Shown here one piece after another: positions 27,134 through 34,100 of a stretch of DNA of 34,100 nucleotides; the stretch's first letter is position 1; each line of letters begins with the position of its first letter. Position numbers and translations under genes: made by a program. The notes under the pieces are model-generated. The model did no database searches, was not told where the DNA came from, and saw only the letters and a list, made by a program, of their open reading frames with translations. The stretch lies in NCBI RefSeq assembly GCF_021731985.1, contig NZ_JAKFWH010000083.1, forward strand, positions 1 to 34,100, in the 5' to 3' direction. The stretch comes from Nitrosomonas sp. Lineage in GTDB: Bacteria > Pseudomonadota > Gammaproteobacteria > Burkholderiales > Nitrosomonadaceae.

Positions 27134-28024
27134 ATGGAAACAGCTCCTCAGTTTTTCAGACATGGCCCAGGTCCGTTTGCACGGCTGTTTGTTTTCGCTT
27201 TGTTATCCTGTTTGCTCATTATTGGGGATACGCGTTTCAAATATTTTCCGCAATTGCGTCAGGCTATTGGTGTGGTTATTTTCCCATTGCAGAAGATTGC
27301 CTATATCCCAGCCAATATTTATGATCAAGTAGAGGAATTTATTGCCAGTTTCAACTTACTGGAAGAAAACATAAAACTGAGACAGATCTATCTCGAAAAT
27401 CGAGAGCAATTGCTAAAATTAGCTTCACTGGAAGCTGAGAATATTCATTTACGCAATTTGCTCGGAGCGGTGCAGCAAATTGAAACCAAAACCAGAACTA
27501 AGGCAGTTCTGGCTAAAATATTGTATACCCCGCGCGATCCGTTTAATCATAAAATTACCTTGAATAAAGGCAGTCAACATCATATTCAACTCGGCCAAGC
27601 TGTCATTGATGATAAAGGCATCGTTGGACAAATCACACAGTTATATCCTTGGTCATCCGAAGTGACACTGCTTACCGACAGGGATCATTCCGTTCCCGTG
27701 CAAGTCGTCCGTAACAGTTTACGCTCTGTCGTTTCAGGTACAGGTAAAAATAACCAACTGGAATTGCGTTACCTATCGGTAAATACTGACATCCAGCAAG
27801 GTGATCAGTTGGTCACTTCCGGAATCGGCGGGGTCTATCCGCCCGGTATTCCTGTTGCGACAGTATTGCGAATTGAACGAGACCCTACGGGTGATTTTGC
27901 CCAGATTATCAGTACACCGGTTGCCGGCGTGGACCGGAACCGGCAAGTTTTAATCCTGTCCCTGATACAACCGGAATCCCGTGATGCTTTAGAGATGCCT
28001 AAAATTGAATCCGGAAAGAAATAA
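27134..28024 (+). CDS. mreC: Rod shape-determining protein MreC
   Basis: A 296-residue bitopic membrane protein that links MreB filaments to PBP2-RodA. A short cytoplasmic N-terminus (PQFFRHGPGPFARLF) precedes one membrane segment (about 19-33). A periplasmic coiled coil covers about 70-115 (LEENIKLRQIYLENREQLLK). The beta-rich MreC core follows (DPFNHKITLNKGSQHHIQLG, VIDDKGIVGQI, VTLLTDRDHSVPVQV, GDQLVTSGIGGVYPPGIPVA). The 3' end overlaps the probable mreD start by 20 bp. Confidence 0.97.
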   Translation: METAPQFFRHGPGPFARLFVFALLSCLLIIGDTRFKYFPQLRQAIGVVIFPLQKIAYIPANIYDQVEEFIASFNLLEENIKLRQIYLENREQLLKLASLEAENIHLRNLLGAVQQIETKTRTKAVLAKILYTPRDPFNHKITLNKGSQHHIQLGQAVIDDKGIVGQITQLYPWSSEVTLLTDRDHSVPVQVVRNSLRSVVSGTGKNNQLELRYLSVNTDIQQGDQLVTSGIGGVYPPGIPVATVLRIERDPTGDFAQIISTPVAGVDRNRQVLILSLIQPESRDALEMPKIESGKK

Positions 28025-28556
28025 AGACGACAGGTCAAATAAAAATAATTACTTTGGACAGGATGTGTATGTTCCTGCCAGTAATTGGTTTATTGCGGCT
28101 AGTTTAGTTGTGGCTTTGATTCTTAATTTCCTGCCATTGCAAGGGGATATATTGATATTTCGCCCTGATTTCGTAGCGATTGCCATAGCCTATTGGAATA
28201 TTAATCACCCGCACAAAATGGGAATGGGTGTGGCTTTCGGCATGGGATTAATGATGGATGTCGGCAACACCGGTATATTGGGACAGCATGCTTTAGCTTA
28301 TTGTGTCATTGTTTATCTTACATTAATTTTCGGGCGGCGATTACGGTTATTTAATTCGATGCAACAAGCCCCTCAGATTGGTTTGATATTATTGATCATG
28401 CAGATAGTCATTGTTCTGGTTGCAACCTCAGGTGGCTCAGCATTACCCGATGGACAATATTTCCTTGCGGCGCTGTCGGGTACCTTGCTTTGGGCACCCG
28501 GTTCTTACCTATTATCGATGCTCCTGAAACAAAAATCAGATCCTGATGCGTTATGA
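28005..28556 (+). CDS. mreD: Rod shape-determining membrane protein MreD
   Basis: A protein of up to 183 residues with five or so membrane segments (ASNWFIAASLVVALILNFL, FVAIAIAYWNI, ALAYCVIVYLTLIFGRRLRL, QIGLILLIMQIVIVLVATSG, FLAALSGTLLWAPGSYLLSM). RPDFVAIAIAYW and MGLMMDVGNTGILGQHA are characteristic of MreD. The only start giving a full protein is TTG at 28005, inside mreC. A GTG at 28065 with GGA-rich DNA upstream would remove 20 hydrophilic residues and is a real alternative. The stop overlaps the mrdA start (ATGA). Confidence 0.92.
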   Translation: MNPERNKDDRSNKNNYFGQDVYVPASNWFIAASLVVALILNFLPLQGDILIFRPDFVAIAIAYWNINHPHKMGMGVAFGMGLMMDVGNTGILGQHALAYCVIVYLTLIFGRRLRLFNSMQQAPQIGLILLIMQIVIVLVATSGGSALPDGQYFLAALSGTLLWAPGSYLLSMLLKQKSDPDAL

Positions 28557-30466
28557 AACGACATGTAGAACTGCGAAATCATCCTGTCGAATTACATAAA
28601 TTTCGTTTTCGTCTCGCCGTTAGCGCTTGTTTTGTACTTGTTCTTTTCTTGATACTTTATGTACGTTTCTATTATTTGCAGGTTTCTCAACAAGAACACT
28701 ATCACACGCTGGCGGAAGCAAACCGCATTTCCATTTCACCGCTGGTTCCCAATCGCGGCTTGATTTATGATCGCAATGGCAGGGCCCTGGCGCAGAACTA
28801 TTCAGCTTACACGTTAGAAGTTATTCCCAGTAAAATCCAGAATCTTGAATCGACACTGGATGAACTGGCGACAATTATTGAAATAACAGCCACTGACCGT
28901 CAGCGGTTCAAGAAATTGCTGAAGGAAAGTAAGCGATTTAATAGCTTGCCGATTCGCAGCCGTTTGACGGATGTGGAAATCGCAACTTTTGCGGCTAATC
29001 GCTACCGGTTTCCTGGTATTGAAATCAAGGCACGTGTGCTGCGTCAATATCCGGAGAAAGAAGTTGTATCGCATATCATTGGCTACATCAGCCGTATCAA
29101 TGATCAAGATCTTGAGCAACTTGAACGCAATGAAGAGCTCAATAATTATCGAGGTTCTCAGCATATTGGAAAAATTGGCATTGAACAGAGTTATGAGAAG
29201 CAATTGCATGGCGTTACCGGTTTCGAGGAAGTAGAAACCGATGCTGCAGGCCGCTCCATTCGCGTATTGTCACGTACACCATCCATTCCGGGTAATAATT
29301 TGATCCTTTCGATCGATCTCGGGTTGCAGGAAGCTGCAGAAAAAGCTTTTGGTGATCGTCGGGGTGCATTGGTTGCATTGGATCCGAATAACGGCGAGGT
29401 GCTTGCCTTCGTCAGTAAGCCGGGCTATGACAATAATCTTTTTATCGGCGGTATTGATCAGGAAAACTGGAATCTGCTGAACAATTCGATTGATAGGCCA
29501 CTGAACAACCGGGCATTACGGGGTGTTTATCCGCCTGGATCAACCTTTAAGCCATTTATGGCATTGGCGGCGCTTGAGCTCGGGAAACGCACACCGGAAT
29601 ATAGTATGAGCGATCCCGGATACTTTTCATTGCCTGGTGTAGAGCGCCGCTATCGCGATTGGAAACCGGGCGGCCATGGCCGGGTTGATTTGCATAAGTC
29701 ATTAGTCGTTTCATGCGATACCTATTATTACAGTCTTGCCAATGATCTGGGGATAGACAATATACACAGCTTCATCGGTCAATTTGGATTGGGGAAGAAA
29801 ACAGGTATTGATGTCGAAGGTGAAGTTTCCGGACTTCTGCCATCGTCCGCCTGGAAAATGAGTCAATATAAGCAAAAGTGGTATGCCGGAGATACCATTT
29901 CTGTTGCAATCGGTCAGGGCTATAACCTGGCTACACCTTTACAACTCGCTTTTGCCACCATGGTTATCGCGAATAATGGCAAAGCTTATCTTCCCCGTTT
30001 GGTTAAACAAATACAGAACAGTGATACCGGAGATGTCGAGGATATTCCTGAAAAGCTGCTCTACAGCCTGAATCTAAAACCCAGAAATCTTGAAATAGTC
30101 AAGAATGCATTGGTTGATGTCACCCGTCCTGGCGGTACAGCTGCAAAAGCCGCTATCAACGCAAGTTATACCTTTGCAGGTAAAACAGGTACTTCACAAG
30201 TGATCGGTATTAAGCAGGGTGAGCGGTACAATGAGAAGTCTATTAATGAGCGTCACCGTGACCATGCCATGTTTATCGCTTATGCGCCAGCAGATAACCC
30301 TAAAATTGCTTTGGCGGTACTGGTTGAGAATACTGGAACCGGCGGTTCAACCGCAGCGCCTATTGCCAGACAAGTATTTGATTATTACTTATTAGGGAAA
30401 TCGCCTGAAGCGACTGTTGCAAAATTAAATGAGCCTGCCGAAGAACCTGTTCATGATCATCTCTAA
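28553..30466 (+). CDS. mrdA: Penicillin-binding protein 2 (elongasome transpeptidase)
   Basis: A 637-residue class B penicillin-binding protein that cross-links new peptidoglycan during elongation. One N-terminal membrane segment (about 22-42) is followed by the dimerisation domain (ISISPLVPNRGLIYDRNGRA, VSHIIGYISRIN). The transpeptidase domain has the active-site Ser330 and Lys333 in PPGSTFKPFMALAAL, the SxN-type motif SCD in VSCDTYYYSLAN, and KTGTSQ from Lys544. The gene overlaps mreD by 4 bp. The next gene, rodA, encodes its glycosyltransferase partner. Confidence 0.97.
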   Translation: MKRHVELRNHPVELHKFRFRLAVSACFVLVLFLILYVRFYYLQVSQQEHYHTLAEANRISISPLVPNRGLIYDRNGRALAQNYSAYTLEVIPSKIQNLESTLDELATIIEITATDRQRFKKLLKESKRFNSLPIRSRLTDVEIATFAANRYRFPGIEIKARVLRQYPEKEVVSHIIGYISRINDQDLEQLERNEELNNYRGSQHIGKIGIEQSYEKQLHGVTGFEEVETDAAGRSIRVLSRTPSIPGNNLILSIDLGLQEAAEKAFGDRRGALVALDPNNGEVLAFVSKPGYDNNLFIGGIDQENWNLLNNSIDRPLNNRALRGVYPPGSTFKPFMALAALELGKRTPEYSMSDPGYFSLPGVERRYRDWKPGGHGRVDLHKSLVVSCDTYYYSLANDLGIDNIHSFIGQFGLGKKTGIDVEGEVSGLLPSSAWKMSQYKQKWYAGDTISVAIGQGYNLATPLQLAFATMVIANNGKAYLPRLVKQIQNSDTGDVEDIPEKLLYSLNLKPRNLEIVKNALVDVTRPGGTAAKAAINASYTFAGKTGTSQVIGIKQGERYNEKSINERHRDHAMFIAYAPADNPKIALAVLVENTGTGGSTAAPIARQVFDYYLLGKSPEATVAKLNEPAEEPVHDHL

Positions 30467-30527
30467 GAGATTTGGCTGGCAGTTGGTTAAACAATCTATT
30501 CAAGATGACGGCTGACCAAATCAAAGC

Positions 30528-31628
30528 ATGATAGAAATTAGAAAAATCTGGCACTATCTCACACGCTACATGGATAGCTTTTTGTTGATCGGGATACTCA
30601 CATTAATGGCCGTGGGGTTGATTGTGCTCTACAGTGCTACAGGCGCAAATATGAGTAGAGTCAATAATCAGATCATCAACATGCTGGTGGCCTTGGTGAT
30701 CATGTGGCTGGTTGCCAATATTCCTTTGCAACAAATCATGCGACTTGCACTACCCATGTATATATTGGGAATCGTCTTACTGATCGGTGTTGCCTTGTTT
30801 GGAGAAATCAACAATGGCGCGAGGCGCTGGCTCAATATCGGGGTAACAAGAATTCAACCGTCTGAATTGATGAAGATTGCCATACCGCTGATGATGGCCT
30901 GGTATTTCGACAAACACGAAATCACCCTACGACTGAAAGATTATCTTGGCGCAACGGTACTGTTAATGTTGCCGGTATTGTTGATTCTGCGGCAACCGGA
31001 TTTGGGCACTGCTTTATTAATTGCGGCCAGCGGTTTTTATGTATTGTTTCTGGCTGGGTTATCCTGGCGCATCATTGCCGGATTGGCGATAACAGTTGCG
31101 GCTAGCTTGCCGGTATTTTGGTCAATCATGCATGATTACCAGCGCCGGCGTATTATGACCTTGCTTGATCCTTCACAAGATCCACTGGGTGCTGGTTATC
31201 ACACCATACAATCATCCATCGCGATTGGTTCTGGTGGTGTTATTGGTAAAGGCTGGCAGAATGGCACGCAAGCGCAATTGGATTTTTTACCGGAACAGAG
31301 CACTGATTTTATTTTTGCAGTTTTTTCCGAAGAGTTCGGCCTCATTGGTAATACCATACTACTATTTCTGTATTTAGTAGTCATTGCGCGTTGCATGGTG
31401 ATTACGGCCAATGCCTCGACACAGTTTACTCGCTTGATTGCCGGATCAATTACACTGACTTTCTTTACCTACATTTTTGTTAACATGGGAATGGTTAGTG
31501 GTATCCTTCCCATAGTAGGGGTTCCGCTTCCACTCATCAGCTATGGGGGTACATCGATGGTGACAATGTTGCTCGGATTTGGTATTTTGATGAGTATTCA
31601 AACACATCCTAAACTAGTTAAAACATGA
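30528..31628 (+). CDS. rodA: Peptidoglycan glycosyltransferase RodA (SEDS family)
   Basis: A 366-residue polytopic membrane protein of the SEDS family that polymerises lipid II in the elongasome with PBP2. About ten membrane segments are apparent. Family motifs include GARRWLNIGVTRIQPSELMK, LRQPDLGTALLIAASGFYVL, LDPSQDPLGAGYH, LPEQSTDFIFAVFSEEFG and IVGVPLPLISYGGTSMVTML. It follows mrdA by 61 bp, and its stop overlaps the rlpA start (ATGA), indicating coupled translation. Confidence 0.97.
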   Translation: MIEIRKIWHYLTRYMDSFLLIGILTLMAVGLIVLYSATGANMSRVNNQIINMLVALVIMWLVANIPLQQIMRLALPMYILGIVLLIGVALFGEINNGARRWLNIGVTRIQPSELMKIAIPLMMAWYFDKHEITLRLKDYLGATVLLMLPVLLILRQPDLGTALLIAASGFYVLFLAGLSWRIIAGLAITVAASLPVFWSIMHDYQRRRIMTLLDPSQDPLGAGYHTIQSSIAIGSGGVIGKGWQNGTQAQLDFLPEQSTDFIFAVFSEEFGLIGNTILLFLYLVVIARCMVITANASTQFTRLIAGSITLTFFTYIFVNMGMVSGILPIVGVPLPLISYGGTSMVTMLLGFGILMSIQTHPKLVKT

Positions 31629-32590
31629 CGAACACTAATTCCGCGTTTCAGAAAGCTTGTAACTATTTGTCTGTAGTATCGACACCGGTTAATGGTTTGG
31701 CATTGGCGATGGTCTTTTCTTTGTTAGCGGCTTGCAGCAGCACGCCGCAATACACAGGCGCGCTGCCGCAAAAAGACGTATCTTCCGCTTCAATGCCTCA
31801 CCCAGGGCCAAGTCCCGTAGCTAGAAAAGGAGGGGGATATTATCTGGATGATGGTCCAGGCGATAATCCGCCGCCCGATCTGCATTTAGTTCCAGACGCC
31901 ATACCCAGAGCCGAATCGCTGCGGCCGGCCAATATGCAGCCGTATGTCGCGCTAGGGAAAAATTTTAAACCCATGACTGAACTTCGTCCCTATAAAGAAC
32001 GTGGAGCCGCTTCATGGTATGGCCGCCGCTATCATGGAAACAATACGGCATCGGGGGAGGTTTACGACATGTATGCAATGACGGCGGCTCACCCGACATT
32101 GCCGTTACCCAGCTATGTCCGGGTAACCAATCTGGAGAATGGCAAGTCGGTGATTGTGCGTCTGAATGACCGTGGACCATTTCTATCCGATCGCTTAATC
32201 GATCTTTCTTATACGGCGGCGTATAAACTGGGAATACTGGCTGGTGGAAGTGGCCGGGTGGAGGTTGAAAGCATATTGCCTGGTGAGGGGGACACGGTCA
32301 GACTGGCTGTTTCCAAACCATCGGCATCGTTGCCCGTTGCCGATAGTAATACAGAAATGAATATGGTTTATCTGCAACTGGGCGCATTTGGTTCATCGGA
32401 TAATGCACATAATTTTCTGACACAGGTACGGAAGAAACTTCCGTGGCTCAACGATACGATCAATATTACCCAAAATAACGGGTTGTACAAAATTCATGCG
32501 GGTCCCTATCCGGATCAGGTTGTTGCTCAGCTGGCAGCTAATACGATTACGCAACAGCTTGCGATAAAGCCCGTGTTGGTGATCGACTAA
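31625..32590 (+). CDS. rlpA: Septal ring lytic transglycosylase / rare lipoprotein A
   Basis: A 321-residue lipoprotein. The lipobox LLAAC places the lipidated Cys at residue 37 after a long signal peptide, pointing to an outer-membrane anchor. A proline-rich linker follows. The double-psi beta-barrel domain (about 125-215) has RGAASWYGRRYHGNNTASGE, then AHPTLPLPSYVRVTNLENGK and VIVRLNDRGPFLSDRLIDLS, with the conserved Asp of DRGPF. A SPOR domain (about 248-320, YLQLGAFGSSDNAHNFLTQV) binds denuded glycan at the septum. RlpA homologues cleave such glycan in Pseudomonas. The position after rodA is typical of the shape operon. Confidence 0.96.
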   Translation: MTNTNSAFQKACNYLSVVSTPVNGLALAMVFSLLAACSSTPQYTGALPQKDVSSASMPHPGPSPVARKGGGYYLDDGPGDNPPPDLHLVPDAIPRAESLRPANMQPYVALGKNFKPMTELRPYKERGAASWYGRRYHGNNTASGEVYDMYAMTAAHPTLPLPSYVRVTNLENGKSVIVRLNDRGPFLSDRLIDLSYTAAYKLGILAGGSGRVEVESILPGEGDTVRLAVSKPSASLPVADSNTEMNMVYLQLGAFGSSDNAHNFLTQVRKKLPWLNDTINITQNNGLYKIHAGPYPDQVVAQLAANTITQQLAIKPVLVID

Positions 32591-32597
32591 TAGAGGC

Positions 32598-32629
32598 AAA
32601 AAAAATCCCTATTGCAAGCAATAGGGATT
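32598..32629 (-). terminator. Strong intrinsic terminator oriented for the minus strand
   Basis: AATCCCTATTGC (32604-32615) and GCAATAGGGATT (32618-32629) form a perfect 12-bp stem with a tiny loop. The A-tract 32598-32605 lies on its left, so on the minus strand the hairpin is followed by a run of U. In the plus direction only AAAGGG follows, so it is a poorer fit for ending the rlpA transcript, which stops just 8 bp before the A-tract. It could still act on both strands. Confidence 0.65.
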
Positions 32630-33197
32630 AAAGGGCCTCGTCATAAAATCATCGATCGCAATCCGCAGGTCAAATATAAAACATCTTCCTCAGTAAATAT
32701 TCCTACATTTTTTACATTCGACTTCGAGATTCTCGAATCAATTGCGATCACATGATTTCAAGTTTAATACCTACTGAGAATTTTGAAGATGAAAACAGAG
32801 AGGAAATATACCGCTATATCTAAATTATGTCTGTGACTTTTAGCACACGCCTGTAAAAGTTTTGTCTTGCTATGAATTTAATTTCCATCAAATAATTGGA
32901 TACGTTTGTAACTTTTTCCGCAGGGAAAAGAGCCAAAATGGCCAGCAGCGATTATTTCATATTCCATACACTAGCTGCTATCAGTAGATTGCTATGAGCA
33001 CCGAGAGCACCGTATTCAATAGAGAACACGTTCCATAAATAAATGATTTTTTAATAGAAAATTAAGTGATTTGCTTATTGAGTGTGTGATCAATCCGGGC
33101 TACATTGATGAAGCAATCAAATTGGCTTGGGTTTCTTGATTTTTTTGCACTGTGAAACACCTGAACACCACGGAAATAATCACATAGGGCAATAATC
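32630..33197. other. Gene-free region upstream of the PEP-CTERM gene
   Basis: About 570 AT-rich bases with no reading frame worth calling. A short frame from ATG 32789 (MKTERKYTAISKLCL) ends after 15 codons; its continuation past the stop looks slightly like a signal peptide (LLAHACKSFVLL), but I would not call a gene. The region must hold the promoter of the PEP-CTERM gene; no clear sigma-54 boxes were found. A transcript reading leftward from here would end at the stem-loop at 32598-32629. Confidence 0.4.
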
Positions 33198-33833
33198 ATG
33201 AACACTCAACTCGCAAAACTTAAAAGGGTCGCAATCTTTCTCGCAGGATTCTCCACCGCATCAATCCCTGCAATGGCGCATGCCGACTGGTCACTTACGG
33301 AAGTGGGTACCGCTGGCTATATCTTTATTGAGGACATCAACAATTCCGGGCAAGTGGTGGGAGGATCTAGCATTGCTGATAATTCCACCCATGCTTTTAT
33401 TACGGGGCCTAATGGCATTGGCATGACCGACTTGGGTACCCTGGGTGGAAGCCATAGCTTTGCCTTTGACATCAACGATTCCGGAGAGGCTGTGGGAGTA
33501 GCTACAACTGCTAATGGGGAAGGACATTCTTTTATCTTTAGTCACGGCGGAATGACGGATCTTTCGTTACTGGCTCCTGTCGTTGCAGCCGGATTGACTG
33601 GACTTATTGTTTTAAGCATCAACAACTATGGACAGATCCTTGGATATGGGGCTAATAGTGATAATGTTGGCCAACCATTTTTACTGTCGTATACTCCCGA
33701 TACCGTATTTACTCCTAACCCTGTATTTATTCCACCATCACTAATTCCAGAACCAGGAACCTACCTGATGTTGTTGGGTGGGCTAGGTTTAATTGGGTAT
33801 CTGGCGCGGCGTAGAAAAGAAACTGTCATTTAA
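33198..33833 (+). CDS. HAF-repeat PEP-CTERM exported protein
   Basis: A 211-residue surface or secreted protein. A Sec signal peptide (KLKRVAIFLAGFSTASIP, AMAHA then Asp30) begins it. The middle has HAF-type extracellular repeats: EDINNSGQVVGG near 45, TDLGTLGGSHSFAFDINDSG near 77-95, and SINNYGQILGYG later. The C-terminus is a full PEP-CTERM sorting signal from about 183: IPEPGTYLMLLGG, a hydrophobic helix, then RRRKE. Exosortase (EpsH/XrtA type) cuts at such signals in bacteria that make exopolysaccharide. No exosortase gene is in the window. AGGG lies 8 bases before the ATG. It is monocistronic in this view. Confidence 0.92.
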   Translation: MNTQLAKLKRVAIFLAGFSTASIPAMAHADWSLTEVGTAGYIFIEDINNSGQVVGGSSIADNSTHAFITGPNGIGMTDLGTLGGSHSFAFDINDSGEAVGVATTANGEGHSFIFSHGGMTDLSLLAPVVAAGLTGLIVLSINNYGQILGYGANSDNVGQPFLLSYTPDTVFTPNPVFIPPSLIPEPGTYLMLLGGLGLIGYLARRRKETVI

Positions 33834-33855
33834 TTCAGACTTGAATTTATTCCAA

Positions 33856-33878
33856 CGGGGACTTAGGTTCTCGTTTTT
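33856..33878 (+). terminator. Likely terminator of the PEP-CTERM gene
   Basis: CGGGGA (33856-33861) pairs with TTCTCG (33868-33873), including two G-U pairs, around CTTAGG. Five T follow at once. It starts 22 bp after the stop codon. The stem is modest. Confidence 0.45.
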
Positions 33879-34100
33879 GTTTCTTGGGTGGCTAAAGTGT
33901 AGCTATGGATCTGATGTGGCTGCTGAAAACAGGTTGATGGCAGTTTGAATTGTGGTAATCATTCATTCAAACGCAGTAGTGTCCGGAGATTCGAGAATTG
34001 TCGCATGATAACTCGTTGAACGACCATTACTAAATGACATATTTTTCTGTAATCGATTTCAACTTGCGCCAAACTTCTGACTTTTGTCAGGAGATTGCAT
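33879..34100. other. Right-edge region without identified features
   Basis: About 220 bp to the window edge. On the minus strand one frame is open from the edge for about 46 codons (LLTKVRSLAQVEIDYRKI and onward) and stops near 33962. I do not recognise it and cannot tell whether it is the tail of a gene entering from the right. Confidence 0.3.

Noticed and set aside
31516-31535. GTAGGGG in rodA as another copy of the palindrome
   Set aside because: Only one arm matches, no inverted partner follows, and the residues (PIVGVPLPLISYGG) are the conserved SEDS motif.
32720-34010. Similar stretches around 32725-32755 and 33988-34010 (TTCGAG/AATTG/CATGAT) as a repeat pair flanking the PEP-CTERM gene
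   Set aside because: The match needs several gaps and mismatches over about 25 bases; chance is as likely.

Overview
The window reads as chromosomal DNA of a betaproteobacterium, most likely of the ammonia-oxidising Nitrosomonas type. This is an inference from gene content and from the look of the proteins: gatCAB divergent from a complete mreBCD-mrdA-rodA-rlpA cluster, ubiJ-ubiB, a PEP-CTERM surface protein and many short palindromic repeats. No rRNA, tRNA or CRISPR array was seen.

Layout. 1-6.4 kb is a signalling block: a membrane chemoreceptor with an N-terminal PAS domain (minus strand), divergent from a tight plus-strand cluster of GAF-PAS histidine kinase, stand-alone CheY-like receiver, receiver-PAS-HisKA_3 kinase and NarL-type regulator. 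6.4-7.4 kb holds an alpha/beta hydrolase and a thioredoxin-like [2Fe-2S] ferredoxin (minus). 7.4-7.85 kb is a decayed potD-like gene with two readable frameshifts. 8.0-10.6 kb carries an unrecognised secreted protein and a lipase. A 110-bp MITE-like palindrome separates the lipase from a convergent membrane fatty-acid desaturase. 12.0-14.2 kb is ubiB and ubiJ.

14.4-22.3 kb is a type I restriction-modification island on the minus strand, in transcriptional order hsdM, hsdS, rhuM-fic, an orphan VapB-like antitoxin, a REP-associated tyrosine transposase (RAYT) and hsdR. Start/stop overlaps join hsdM/hsdS, hsdS/rhuM-fic and RAYT/hsdR. The most unusual feature of the window is here. REPIN-like palindromes of the pattern GTAGGGGCG...CGCCCCTAC sit in frame inside hsdR, the RAYT gene and hsdM. 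Two palindromes of the same outer pattern but a different core bracket the antitoxin gene. All copies found lie within about 4 kb of the RAYT gene, which suggests a local transposase/palindrome system that has written short peptides into restriction-modification proteins. A 141-bp MITE with a TTCA target duplication separates the island from gatB.

22.5-25.9 kb is gatC-gatA-gatB (amidotransferase that corrects misacylated Gln/Asn tRNAs), transcribed away from mreB. 26.0-32.6 kb is the rod-shape elongasome operon (MreB, MreC, MreD, PBP2, RodA, RlpA), with overlapping or closely spaced genes. After rlpA comes a strong stem-loop whose U-tract is on the minus strand, then about 600 bp without a recognisable gene, then a HAF-repeat PEP-CTERM exported protein. 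The final 270 bp hold nothing identified.
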